A stretch of DNA of 64,000 bases, taken from the NCBI RefSeq assembly GCF_029537395.1, contig NZ_CP120677.1:1798001-1862000 (forward strand), written 5' to 3'. This DNA comes from Tissierella sp. Yu-01. Lineage in GTDB: Bacteria; Bacillota; Clostridia; Tissierellales; Tissierellaceae. The first letter of the stretch is position 1, and each line of letters starts with the position of its first letter. Positions 48,549-57,391 of this stretch are shown here, piece after piece. The translations under genes were made by a program, and so were the position numbers. Under the pieces are notes generated by a model. The model made no database searches. It was not told the origin of the DNA and saw only the letters and a list, made by a program, of their open reading frames with translations.

Positions 48549-48586
48549 CAGAGTAGAAATCGAAAAGTTTCTACTCTGATTTTTAT
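48549..48586 (+). terminator. Terminator after the M20 amidohydrolase
   Basis: CAGAGTAGAAA (48549-48559) pairs with TTTCTACTCTG (48568-48578), followed by ATTTTTATT. Confidence 0.9.
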
Positions 48587-48654
48587 TATTTTGCTACTTC
48601 ACTATGATATAATTTGCTTATTAGTAACAATACATTTGGGTATAAAGCATAATG

Positions 48655-48793
48655 TTTAAGTATTGGAAGAAATTGCATAGTAATTTCATCACACCACTGC
48701 AACGAGGTGAGTGATTATAACACACCACCTGTTTATTTAAATAGGTACCCGATCGCTTATAGAAGCGGGGGATATCATTCATCTCGTTATTAT
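48655..48793 (+). repeat. Structured leader element, full copy A (before ydjI-like gene)
   Basis: About 138 nt, 93% identical to 60498-60636 by hand alignment. Order of stems: GAAATTGC/GTAATTTC; CACC/GGTG; AACGAGGTGAgTGAT (48701-48715) with ATCATTCATCTCGTT (48774-48788), enclosing ACCTGTTTATTTAAATAGGT and CGCTTATAGAAGCG. TATAAT at 48608-48613 could be the -10, putting the whole element in the 5' leader. The next start codon is at 48819. Confidence 0.75.
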
Positions 48794-48818
48794 GAGAGTT
48801 TACAAGGAGGGATTGTTA

Positions 48819-50021
48819 ATGGGGTTAATAAAAGCTATTAGTAGCGCAATAGGTGATTCCTTAGCCGATCAATGGTTAGAGGTTATCGAACCCAATAATA
48901 TGGGGGACAACACCGTATTTACATCGGGAATAAAAGTTAGAAAAGATGATAGAAGAGGTTCCAATAGGAAGAGTACACAAGATACCGTTTCAAACGGATC
49001 AATCATCCATGTTTATCCAAACCAATTTATGATGCTGGTAGATGGTGGTAAGGTTGTAGATTATACTGCTGAAGAGGGATATTACAAAGTTGATAATTCA
49101 TCATTACCTTCCTTATTCGATGGTGGATTTAAAGATACCTTAAAAGAATCATTCCAACGTATTAAATATGGTGGTGTTACACCGACATCACAAAAGGTTT
49201 TTTATATAAATTTACAAGAGATTAAAGGTATTAAATTTGGCACTCCAAATCCACTTAACTATTTTGACAATTTTTATAACTCCGAGCTATTTTTAAGAAC
49301 ACACGGAACTTATTCCATTAAGATTACAGATCCATTGTTATTCTTTATGGAGGCAATTCCAAGGAATGAGGATAAAGTGGAAATCCAGGATATAAATGAA
49401 CAATATTTATCTGAGTTTTTAGAGGCATTGCAATCTGCCATAAATCAGATGTCCATAGATGGAATAAGGATTTCACATGTTGCTTCTAAGGGTAGAGAGT
49501 TAAGCAAATACATGTCAGATATACTTGATGAGGAATGGAAAAAAACAAGAGGTATGGAAATACAATCAGTAGGTATTTCGAATATATCTTATGATGATGA
49601 ATCCAAGGAATTAATAAATATGAGAAACAAGGGTGCTATGCTTGGGGATCCATCTGTTAGAGAAGGCTATGTGCAAGGTTCCATTGCAAGAGGTCTTGAG
49701 GCTGCCGGATCAAATGAAGCAGGAAGTACACAAGCCTTTATGGGTATGGGCTTCGGAATGCAAGCTACAGGTGGATTTATGGACGCCGCATCAGAATCAA
49801 ACCAGAAACAAATGGAAGAACAAAGAAAACAAGCTGCAACACATACTAATGTGCCTAATGATAATGCATGGTTCTGTGGCAATTGTGGTGTAAAGAATAC
49901 AGGAAAGTTCTGTACTGAATGTGGAACTAAAAAGAGTACTCCAGCTTTCTGTTCAAATTGCGGATATAAGGTAGAGGGGGATACTCCTAACTTCTGTCCT
50001 GAATGTGGTAATAAGTTCTAG
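48819..50021 (+). CDS. SPFH-domain protein with zinc ribbons (YdjI-like)
   Basis: A 400-residue protein. The ATG eight bases after AAGGAGG is preferred over one nine codons upstream. Residues about 20-300 form an SPFH/virion-core-like region (landmarks HVYPNQFMMLVDGGKVVDY and FLRTHGTYSIKI). A short glutamine-rich linker follows, and the C-terminus has four CxxC pairs (CGNC, CTEC, CSNC, CPEC), two zinc ribbons. It is the first gene of a three-gene operon matching B. subtilis ydjI, ydjG and ydjH. In Bacillus the products work with a PspA-like protein at stressed membranes; no pspA is adjacent here. Confidence 0.92.
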   Translation: MGLIKAISSAIGDSLADQWLEVIEPNNMGDNTVFTSGIKVRKDDRRGSNRKSTQDTVSNGSIIHVYPNQFMMLVDGGKVVDYTAEEGYYKVDNSSLPSLFDGGFKDTLKESFQRIKYGGVTPTSQKVFYINLQEIKGIKFGTPNPLNYFDNFYNSELFLRTHGTYSIKITDPLLFFMEAIPRNEDKVEIQDINEQYLSEFLEALQSAINQMSIDGIRISHVASKGRELSKYMSDILDEEWKKTRGMEIQSVGISNISYDDESKELINMRNKGAMLGDPSVREGYVQGSIARGLEAAGSNEAGSTQAFMGMGFGMQATGGFMDAASESNQKQMEEQRKQAATHTNVPNDNAWFCGNCGVKNTGKFCTECGTKKSTPAFCSNCGYKVEGDTPNFCPECGNKF

Positions 50022-50042
50022 GTTTTCAAAAGGGGGTAAAAG

Positions 50043-51074
50043 ATGGCGACAACAACATATAAATGCCCTGGCTGTGGTGCCGGTATCCACTATAAACCAG
50101 AAATTAAGAAATTTAAATGCGATTATTGTTTGAGTGAATATACAGAAGAAGAGTTTCAGAAACTTAACCAGGAGGAAGGGCACAGTCACGAAGAGGAACA
50201 TGTTCATTTTCAGTCATATACCTGTGAAAGCTGTGGAGCAAATGTACTTACAGATGAGACCACTACAGCAACATTTTGCTACTATTGTCATAATCCTGTT
50301 ATACTATCTGGAAGACTAGAAGGTGACTTTAAGCCTAAAAAGATGATTCCTTTTTCAATAAACAAGGAAAAAGCTAAGGAGAGTTTTTTAAGATGGGCAG
50401 AAAAAAAGAAGTTTGTACCAAAGGATTTTACTAGTACTTCCCAGTTGGAGAAAATAACAGGAATATACCTTCCCTACTGGTGGGTAGATACAAAGGCACA
50501 GATTAATTACGTTGCCGAAGGTAGAAATACAAGAGTATGGAGAACAGGTGATAGAGAATATACCGAAACTAAGAAATACCAGATAATAAGAAAGGGCGAA
50601 ATATATTTAAAGAACGTAGGGGAAATTGCCTTTACTAAAATAAATAAGAGTCTTTTAAATGGAATATTGCCATTTAGAGAACAGGAAGCTGTGGAATTTT
50701 CAATGCCATATCTATCAGGTTTTTTTGCTGAGCAATATAATATAACTAAAGAAGAGGCCGAACCTATGGTAGGGGAACAAATCAATAGATACTATGATTA
50801 TCTAGTCAATGGATTGGTCAGCGGCTATGATAGAATAAATACCATTAATAGCGGAATCCATATAAATGAAGAGGAGTGGAATTATACTCTCTTACCTGCA
50901 TGGGTACTAACATATATTTACAATGGTAAAACTTATGTATTTGCAGTTAATGGTCAGACCGGAAAATCCTATGGCGAGCTACCCCTTAGTACATCAAAAC
51001 TATCATCGGTATCCGGTATAATATTCGGACTTACCTTTTTAGGACTATTATTAGGAGGTCTATTAATATGGTAA
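50043..51074 (+). CDS. Zinc-ribbon membrane protein (YdjG-like)
   Basis: A 343-residue protein; ATG behind AAGGGGG. Two zinc ribbons at the N-terminus (YKCPGCGAG...FKCDYC, residues about 5-30; YTCESCGAN...FCYYCHNP, about 59-84), a soluble middle with YLPYWWVDT, and one C-terminal transmembrane helix (about 322-342). The stop overlaps the next start by seven bases. This is the layout of B. subtilis YdjG, a membrane partner of the PspA-like YdjF. Confidence 0.9.
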   Translation: MATTTYKCPGCGAGIHYKPEIKKFKCDYCLSEYTEEEFQKLNQEEGHSHEEEHVHFQSYTCESCGANVLTDETTTATFCYYCHNPVILSGRLEGDFKPKKMIPFSINKEKAKESFLRWAEKKKFVPKDFTSTSQLEKITGIYLPYWWVDTKAQINYVAEGRNTRVWRTGDREYTETKKYQIIRKGEIYLKNVGEIAFTKINKSLLNGILPFREQEAVEFSMPYLSGFFAEQYNITKEEAEPMVGEQINRYYDYLVNGLVSGYDRINTINSGIHINEEEWNYTLLPAWVLTYIYNGKTYVFAVNGQTGKSYGELPLSTSKLSSVSGIIFGLTFLGLLLGGLLIW

Positions 51075-51895
51075 GTATATTGAATAATTATAGAAGAATA
51101 TTCACTCTGATGATTGTAATAGGTATACTAATAATTAATTCCGTAGCAGTTTTTGCCTATAAAAATCTAGTATTTGATGAAGCAGGATTGTTAACTCAAG
51201 ACCAAATACTATCTTTGGAAAATGAAGCAAATGACCTAGAACAATTGTATAGTATGGATATAGTCATTACAACTACAAATGATACACAGGGTAAAAGTTC
51301 AAGGGAATACGCCGATGATTATTTTGACTACAATGGATTTGGTGTAGGTCATGATTATGATGGGATTCTATTTTTAATAGATATGGATAACAGAGAAGCC
51401 TATATATCAACTAGCGGAATAGGAATCAGATATTTAACCGATGAAAGAATAGAAAGAATTTTAGACGTAGTATTTGATTCTGGTTTGGCCGACGGAGATT
51501 TCTACGGAGCATGTTGGGGATTTTTAAACGAAACTAGGAACTTCCTAGAAAAAGGAATCCCAAGTAACCAACATACAGTTGAGGAAGAAGAGCCAAATAG
51601 AATTACAATATTTGATGTTGCAATAGGAATAATTGGCGGAATAGCTACTGGAGCATTCTTCTATGGTACAACTAAATCCAGATATAAACTTAGAAATCCA
51701 GGGAATCCATTTTCCTACAGGAATAATAGTATAGTAAATATAGCTGCATCAGAAGATAAACTTATGGACAGCTTTGTGACACATAGAATAATCCCCAAAC
51801 CAAAGCCTCCTTCAGGCGGATCATCTGGCGGAAGAAGTACAGCTCACCGTTCCTCTAGTGGAAGAAGTCATGGCGGAGGTGGAAGAAAGTTTTAA
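51068..51895 (+). CDS. TPM-domain membrane protein (YdjH-like)
   Basis: A 275-residue protein; ATG nine bases after GGAGG inside the previous gene. N-terminal signal/anchor helix (about 8-30), an extracytoplasmic TPM domain (about 32-170; landmarks VFDEAGLLT, DIVITTTND and DYDGILFLIDMDNREAYIST), a transmembrane helix (about 185-203), and a Gly/Ser/Arg-rich cytoplasmic tail ending HGGGGRKF. The last gene of the operon. Its exact biochemical role is unknown. Confidence 0.9.
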   Translation: MVSILNNYRRIFTLMIVIGILIINSVAVFAYKNLVFDEAGLLTQDQILSLENEANDLEQLYSMDIVITTTNDTQGKSSREYADDYFDYNGFGVGHDYDGILFLIDMDNREAYISTSGIGIRYLTDERIERILDVVFDSGLADGDFYGACWGFLNETRNFLEKGIPSNQHTVEEEEPNRITIFDVAIGIIGGIATGAFFYGTTKSRYKLRNPGNPFSYRNNSIVNIAASEDKLMDSFVTHRIIPKPKPPSGGSSGGRSTAHRSSSGRSHGGGGRKF

Positions 51896-51900
51896 AAATA

Positions 51901-51923
51901 TGCCCATCGAAATTCGATGGGCA
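51901..51923. terminator. Bidirectional terminator
   Basis: TGCCCATCGAA/TTCGATGGGCA, an 11-bp stem between the convergent YdjH-like and OadG-like genes. The better T run is on the minus strand. Confidence 0.8.
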
Positions 51924-51944
51924 AAATTTATATGATTAATTTAG

Positions 51945-52067
51945 TTATCTTGTTTTTCCAACCTTCAATAATATACTAACTACAGCATAAATTGCTATTA
52001 TCACTACGAAAATTGCTAACATTCCTTTTCCCATTAACTCCAGGGAACCTAATACATCACTGTTCAT
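51945..52067 (-). CDS. Short OadG-like sodium-pump decarboxylase gamma subunit
   Basis: A 40-residue membrane protein; ATG seven bases after AGGAGG, TAA stop. It begins MNSDVLGSLELMGKGMLAIF; the MGKGM-x-IF motif followed by one membrane helix (about 17-36) is typical of small OadG/gamma subunits. It follows the beta-subunit gene by 139 bp on the same strand. It anchors or stabilises the pump; the biotin-carrying and alpha subunits are not in the window. Confidence 0.8.
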   Translation of the reverse strand: MNSDVLGSLELMGKGMLAIFVVIIAIYAVVSILLKVGKTR

Positions 52068-52149
52068 AATCTTTCCTCCTATAAAACGAGGTGTTTATTC
52101 CTCGTCAATTTAAAACTGTCTAACTCAATTAATTATATTGTGAGTTGCT

Positions 52150-52206
52150 TCTCTCTCACCTCGTTGCGGTGGTGTGATGGAATTGCTACGCAATTACTTC
52201 CAATAC
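52150..52206 (-). repeat. Structured leader element, truncated copy C
   Basis: On the minus strand GTATTGGAAGTAATTGCGTA, then GCAATTCCATCACACC, then CCGCAACGAGGTGAGA match the 5' half of the element at 48655, including the AATTGC/GCAATT stem. It starts directly after the beta-subunit stop codon and points towards the OadG-like gene. Confidence 0.75.
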
Positions 52207-53340
52207 CTATAGTGTCGGTATTAAACTAATAATAACTCCACCTGCTATAACTGATGCGATTTGTCCAGATACATTTGCACCTACTGCATGCATTAATAAG
52301 TGGTTTTGTGAATCTTCTTCTAATCCCATCTTTTGAATTACTCTAGCTGACATAGGGAAAGCCGAAATTCCTGCTGCTCCTACCATTGGATTGACTTTTT
52401 CTTTACTAAATATGTTTAAGAATTTAGCAAATAGAACGCCTGCAATTGTATCAAATACGAACGCCAATAATCCTAATCCCATAATCAAAAATGTTTCCGT
52501 AGTTACAAATGTATCAGCACGCATACTTGCTGAAATTGTAATTCCAAGCAATAATGTTATAAGATTTGCTAAAGCGTTTTGAGCAGTTTCTGATAAAGAG
52601 TTAAGTACTCCACATTCTCTGATTAAATTACCAAACATTAGGAACCCTACTAATGCAATAGAAGCCGGCGCTACTAAACCTGCAATAATAGAAACTATTA
52701 TAGGGAATAAAATCTTAGTTGTCTTTGTTACACTCTTTGGATTGTATTTCATTCTAATTGATCTATCTTTCTTTGTAGTAACCATCTTTATGGCTATAGG
52801 TTGAATAATTGGCACCAGTGCCATATATGAATAAGCCGCAACTGCTATAGGACCTATATAATTACTACCTAGAACTTGTGAAACTAGTATTGATGTAGGG
52901 CCATCTGCTGCACCGATAATTCCAACTGATGCTGCATCCGTTAAGTTAAATCCTAGCAACGTCGCTACTGTAATTGTAGCAAATATTCCAAACTGTGCTG
53001 CTGCTCCGAACAATAAAAGTTTTGGGTTGGCTAGAAGCGGACCAAAGTCTATCATTGCCCCTATACCAATAAATAGTAAAATCGGCATAGCTTCTGAATC
53101 TTCAATACCTATTTCAAATAGCCAATCTATAATACCTTGTACTTCACCTATCCCTGTTAATGTTTGATTTAAAACACCTGAAAGTGGTATGTTTACAAGG
53201 ATTGCACCAAATCCCATTGGCATCAATAATGATGGTTCTAAATTCTTAACAATAGCTAGATATATTAGAACGCAACCAACTATATACATAAACACTTGTT
53301 GCCATGTAATTGCTAAAATACCTTCGATTAAAAAATCCAA
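52207..53340 (-). CDS. Sodium-translocating decarboxylase beta subunit
   Basis: A 377-residue inner-membrane protein of the OadB/GcdB/MmdB family, which couples decarboxylation of a carboxybiotin to Na+ export. TTG start eight bases after AGGAGG. About nine to eleven hydrophobic segments; landmarks IGAMIDFGPLLANPK (about 94-108; the key Asp is in IDFGP), IGAADGPTSI (about 142) and GAAGISAFPMSARV (about 325). Substrate (oxaloacetate, glutaconyl-CoA, methylmalonyl-CoA) cannot be told without the alpha subunit. Confidence 0.93.
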   Translation of the reverse strand: MDFLIEGILAITWQQVFMYIVGCVLIYLAIVKNLEPSLLMPMGFGAILVNIPLSGVLNQTLTGIGEVQGIIDWLFEIGIEDSEAMPILLFIGIGAMIDFGPLLANPKLLLFGAAAQFGIFATITVATLLGFNLTDAASVGIIGAADGPTSILVSQVLGSNYIGPIAVAAYSYMALVPIIQPIAIKMVTTKKDRSIRMKYNPKSVTKTTKILFPIIVSIIAGLVAPASIALVGFLMFGNLIRECGVLNSLSETAQNALANLITLLLGITISASMRADTFVTTETFLIMGLGLLAFVFDTIAGVLFAKFLNIFSKEKVNPMVGAAGISAFPMSARVIQKMGLEEDSQNHLLMHAVGANVSGQIASVIAGGVIISLIPTL

Positions 53341-53379
53341 TGTATTGACCTCCTATTATTAATAAATAACGCACGCTTT

Positions 53380-53408
53380 ATTTGATAAAGCATTCCGAAC
53401 TATGTCAA
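53380..53408 (-). promoter_or_regulatory. Candidate promoter of the decarboxylase beta/gamma genes
   Basis: TTGACA (53403-53408), 17 bp, TCAAAT (53380-53385) on the minus strand, 40-68 bp before the TTG start. Confidence 0.5.
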
Positions 53409-53443
53409 TAACACAAAATCCAATATTATGCAATTTTTTACCA

Positions 53444-54229
53444 CTATGAATTAAAGCTCTTATACCTTTGAATATTGTCATCACTTAAAAACTCATAGGC
53501 TTCATTTATTTCCTGGAACTTCTTAGTTGCATCTGGGGCTTTGTTTATATCCGGGTGATAAGCTTTTGCCTTTTTCCGATATGATAGCTTTATCTGATAT
53601 TTATCTGCCTCATAGCCAACACCTAAAGTATCACAACTCCTCTCATATTTACTTTTAAAGTCGGAAGTTGGATTAGCATAAGTTTGACCGCCATATCCAG
53701 CATTTTGACCATAGCCATAATATCCACCTTGGTAATTACCCCGCTGCGAATTTTGGTAATCATACCATTGTTTAAAACGCTCTTCCCACTGTTTTTGTTG
53801 TTCTTCTTGTCTTCTCTGCTGTTCTCTTCTAAGTCTTTCTTCTTCCATTTTCCTATATTTTCTTCCATAATCATTAAAGGTCTTGGAGTTTGGCTTTCCC
53901 ATAATCAGATTCTCAGAATAATCGAATAGGTATTCCGTAACCATATATTTAATATACTTAAGCCAAGAAATGAACTTAGTACCTAGTATTGGAAATATTA
54001 CGAAGAATAATACCAAAAACAATGTTACTGGATTTAGTAATAATGCTATTCCAAATGGTCCCATAAGCATTAAAAACAAACAACCACCAGCTCCAACTAT
54101 AGCAGCTAATCCCCTAGCTACACTGGACACTAAGGAAACTGTGATATTAATTATACTTATAATGGCATCTAACAATACAGATATGAATTCAGTTAATTTA
54201 TATAAAATCTTACCAATAATTTTTTTCAT
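53444..54229 (-). CDS. Membrane protein with C-terminal J-domain
   Basis: A 261-residue protein. Two or three hydrophobic segments (about 15-60 and 64-85), a Gln/Arg/Glu-rich coiled stretch (about 128-150), a Gly/Tyr/Gln-rich linker (about 160-185), then a J-domain (about 195-258) with the essential HPD in AYHPDINK. It should recruit DnaK to the membrane; no other DnaJ domains (G/F, zinc) are present. ATG behind AGAGGTG, eleven bases away. Confidence 0.88.
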   Translation of the reverse strand: MKKIIGKILYKLTEFISVLLDAIISIINITVSLVSSVARGLAAIVGAGGCLFLMLMGPFGIALLLNPVTLFLVLFFVIFPILGTKFISWLKYIKYMVTEYLFDYSENLIMGKPNSKTFNDYGRKYRKMEEERLRREQQRRQEEQQKQWEERFKQWYDYQNSQRGNYQGGYYGYGQNAGYGGQTYANPTSDFKSKYERSCDTLGVGYEADKYQIKLSYRKKAKAYHPDINKAPDATKKFQEINEAYEFLSDDNIQRYKSFNS

Positions 54230-54343
54230 TAATAATAAAGCACCTCTTTATTCTCTAATAGACATACCTTACCATAGTTATATTAAGAGAATATTACATT
54301 TACGCTTTATTTGCAAATACTTTCTCCAATTAACTGGAAATTA

Positions 54344-55093
54344 TTAATATATGGATAATACTCTTTGAATTGTTAGATTATTTTTATCATCATCCGACTT
54401 ATCTAGGGCAATCTCCCCTTGACTCATCATTATAATTCTATTACCGTAATCCAAAGCATATCTGATATTATGTGTAACCATTATTGTAGTTATATTATTC
54501 TTTTTCTGAATTATTTTATTCGTAAGCTCCATTATATTATCTGCTGTCTTTGGATCTAAAGCAGCAGTATGTTCATCAAGAATAAGAAATTCAATAGGCG
54601 ACATTGTTGCCATTAGCAACGCCATCGCTTGTCGTTGCCCTCCAGATAGCTCTCCTACCTTTGTATTCAATTTATTCTCCAAATCTAAATTAAGCTGCTT
54701 TAAGCTTTCCTTATAGTAATCAATTCGATTTCTACTGGTTCCTCTACTCAAATTATAAATTTTCCCTTTATTGTCTGCCAGCGATATGTTTTCCAATATA
54801 GTCATCTCCGTACATGTGCCCATTGATGGATCCTGATAAACTCTACCTATCTTTCCATATCTAATGAAATCTTTCTTCTTAGTAATATCCAAACCTTCTA
54901 TTAAAACCTGACCCTGATCTACTTCCATACTCCCACAGATTATATTAATTAACGAAGTCTTTCCACTTCCGTTATTTCCAATTATTGATACAAAATCACC
55001 TTTGTTGACCTTTAAGTTAAAATCTTCAAATAGCTTTGATTCATTTACAGTTCCCTCATTAAATGTTTTATATATATGTTTTATCTCAAGCAT
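54344..55093 (-). CDS. trpZ: Tryptophan ABC transporter ATPase
   Basis: A 249-residue ATPase. Walker A GNNGSGKTS (about 38), signature LSGGQRQAMALLMA (about 149), Walker B FLILDEHTAALDP. Its start overlaps the permease end by eight bases. It belongs to the trpXYZ-like class of importers; the tryptophan T-box upstream of the first gene gives the substrate. Confidence 0.92.
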   Translation of the reverse strand: MLEIKHIYKTFNEGTVNESKLFEDFNLKVNKGDFVSIIGNNGSGKTSLINIICGSMEVDQGQVLIEGLDITKKKDFIRYGKIGRVYQDPSMGTCTEMTILENISLADNKGKIYNLSRGTSRNRIDYYKESLKQLNLDLENKLNTKVGELSGGQRQAMALLMATMSPIEFLILDEHTAALDPKTADNIMELTNKIIQKKNNITTIMVTHNIRYALDYGNRIIMMSQGEIALDKSDDDKNNLTIQRVLSIY

Positions 55094-56006
55094 TTAATTT
55101 CACCTTCTTCTTTTTACCTTGGCCTATAATCAATATTATTAAGAATAATATTGAAGTTATAAGTTTCATATCACTTGCCCTTGTAAAGCTGATATCCATT
55201 GCAATCGACATGGAAGCCTTATAAAGTACTGAACCTAGTATTACAGCAGTAGTAGATTTGATAAAGCTAATTTTCCTAAACAGATTTGTACCAATTATGA
55301 CTGAGGCTAGGCCTAATACCATAGCTCCTGTCCCCATGGTTATTTCGAAAAACCCTTGCTGTTGCATCATAATACTACCGCCTAATGCTACTAAAGCATT
55401 TGCTATAACTAGTCCTAAGATTTTTACATTTCCACTATCCTTAGCTAATGTAGTGACAAGGACTGAATTGTTTCCGACTGCCCTAAGTAAATAGCCTGAT
55501 TTTGTATTTAGATATAAATCTAAGAGGATTTTTATACAAATCGTAATGAAAAAAGTGATTATTAAAACCTCGTATCTTCTTAGATATTCAGATAATATGT
55601 TATCAATTATTTTATTTGAGAAGATAGTTTCCATATTAAAAATAGGTACATTTGCACTGCCTGCAATACGAAGATTTATAGAATATAGACCCGTCATCGT
55701 TATAATTCCAGAAAGTAAATCCCTTACCTTAAATTTAACATGAATAATTCCAGTAATTAGACCTGCAATACCTCCCGAAATAAGAGCATAGATACAGATT
55801 ATATAAGGGTTATGATTTAGCGTTATGATATTAATCAATTGATTATTTGTATTTGTCATTAATAATGCAGTGATGGCAGCTCCCAAAGGGAAGCTTCCAT
55901 CCACTGTTAGATCTGGAAAGTTTAAAACCTTGTATGTTATATATATTCCTAATGCCAATATGGCATATATCATTCCTTGTTCAAGTATTCCTATAAGTAT
56001 ATCCAT
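55086..56006 (-). CDS. trpY: Tryptophan ABC transporter permease
   Basis: A 306-residue permease with eight or nine hydrophobic segments, related to the LivH-type fold; landmark TYKVLNFPDLTVDGSFPLGA (about 25-44), which is characteristic of this group. ATG behind GAGGGAG, 16 bp after the binding-protein gene. Confidence 0.92.
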   Translation of the reverse strand: MDILIGILEQGMIYAILALGIYITYKVLNFPDLTVDGSFPLGAAITALLMTNTNNQLINIITLNHNPYIICIYALISGGIAGLITGIIHVKFKVRDLLSGIITMTGLYSINLRIAGSANVPIFNMETIFSNKIIDNILSEYLRRYEVLIITFFITICIKILLDLYLNTKSGYLLRAVGNNSVLVTTLAKDSGNVKILGLVIANALVALGGSIMMQQQGFFEITMGTGAMVLGLASVIIGTNLFRKISFIKSTTAVILGSVLYKASMSIAMDISFTRASDMKLITSILFLIILIIGQGKKKKVKLNA

Positions 56007-56022
56007 AAATTACTCTCCCTCA

Positions 56023-56979
56023 CTACTTTCCTACTACATCCATTGCTCTATCCATATACTCTTGTGGTAGTGTAAGACCTAACTTATCCATTACATCACT
56101 GTTTATATAAAGACTACTTTCCTCTATTATCTCAAAAGGAATTTCATCAGCGGTTTTTTCACCTCGTAAAACTTGAGCTGCCATTCTACCGGTTTGCCTT
56201 CCAAGCTCAATATATTCAATCCCCTCTGAAGCCACACAGCCAAGTTTAACTTGTTCTATTTCACTTCCGAATACAGGAATATTCTTTTCATTTGCCTTTG
56301 ATAATACAGCTGGCAACGAACCTACTACTGTATTATCTGTTAAGTTTGTCATAGCATCAATCTGAGGTAAGATTCTATCCATTGCCAATGGAATATCCGC
56401 AGCTACTGATATACCCATATCTACTATCTCAAATCCATATTTCTCAGATAATGATTTATATTCTTCTATGGTAGAAATTGAATTAACTTCACTTGTTGTA
56501 TATAGGATACCTATTTTTTTAGATTCTGGCATCATAGCTCGAATTAGCTTTAACTGAGCCTCTACTGGAAGTTTGTCACTGGTTCCCGTTACATTTCCTT
56601 CTGTAAGCATTGCAGCTTCTGGATCTGTAACTGCTGTAAATACTACAGGTATGTCCTTATCCTTAGCAGCATTAAATGAACTTTGAGCCATTGGTGTAGC
56701 TATAGCCGCAATCAAATCAACCTTTTTAGAAACAAAGTTCTGTGCTATTTGATTGGATATACCCGTATCAAATTGTGCATTCTCATTGATGATAGTTAAA
56801 TTCTCACCTTCTATAAATCCTTCCTCTTTAAGCCCTTCTATAAAGCCTTCTCTACAATTATCTAATGAAGCATGTTCTCCAAATTGCGCAATTCCTATAG
56901 TAACTGTATCCTTATCCTTTACGCAACCTGTAAACAACCCTGCTACTAACAATATAATCAATCCAAATATCTTTTTCAT
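56023..56979 (-). CDS. trpX: Tryptophan-binding lipoprotein (TrpX type)
   Basis: A 318-residue solute-binding lipoprotein; lipobox LFTGC (Cys about 19), then an ABC_sub_bind fold with IGIAQFGEHASLDNCREGF and GRQTGRMAAQVLRGE (about residue 260). ATG behind GAGGAG. The first gene of trpXYZ; the leader carries a tryptophan-type T-box. Confidence 0.92.
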   Translation of the reverse strand: MKKIFGLIILLVAGLFTGCVKDKDTVTIGIAQFGEHASLDNCREGFIEGLKEEGFIEGENLTIINENAQFDTGISNQIAQNFVSKKVDLIAAIATPMAQSSFNAAKDKDIPVVFTAVTDPEAAMLTEGNVTGTSDKLPVEAQLKLIRAMMPESKKIGILYTTSEVNSISTIEEYKSLSEKYGFEIVDMGISVAADIPLAMDRILPQIDAMTNLTDNTVVGSLPAVLSKANEKNIPVFGSEIEQVKLGCVASEGIEYIELGRQTGRMAAQVLRGEKTADEIPFEIIEESSLYINSDVMDKLGLTLPQEYMDRAMDVVGK

Positions 56980-57052
56980 TTTTTATTTCTCCTCTCAATT
57001 TTATTTTTTCGATAAGCACCACCAACCACTATCCATAAAACCATCTCCTCTC

Positions 57053-57335
57053 CCAAAAACGCAGAAGTCCCAAGTTTTTGCATGCAATTGCAAAAACTTG
57101 GGACGAAATTATCTCTTCGCGGTACCACCCATTTTGACTTCGTAAGAAGTCCACTCAGTCACATACCATCATATGTGTCGCATTTGTAACAGGTACGATA
57201 CCCGTCAGCTCCTACTCTTTTCATTTCGGGCTGCCCTCAAAAGTCCATTCAACATATTCCTAAATATCGCAATCACACCACCTGCGACTCTCTTTAAAAT
57301 AGGTAAAATGCCTACTACTCTTTATCAGCGGTTTA
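57053..57335 (-). ncRNA. Tryptophan T-box leader
   Basis: Minus-strand leader of trpX. T-box GGGTGGTACCGCG at 57118-57130; terminator GTCCCAAGTTTTTGCA/TGCAAAAACTTGGGAC (57067-57104) followed by GTTTTT. Stem I contains AAGAGTAGTA, AGAGAG and GGTGGTGTGA. The codon before ACTTTTGAG is TGG (57245-57247), the tryptophan codon. Low charged tRNA-Trp would allow transcription of the transporter. Confidence 0.93.
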
Positions 57336-57355
57336 GTTAATAATAATTAAAATAT

Positions 57356-57384
57356 AGTTTATAACTATTTTTTAATATTGTCAA
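57356..57384 (-). promoter_or_regulatory. SigA-type promoter of trpXYZ
   Basis: TTGACA (57379-57384), 17 bp, TAAACT (57356-57361) on the minus strand, about 20 bp before T-box stem I, in the gap after the lysine operon. Confidence 0.75.
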
Positions 57385-57391
57385 ATGTTTT

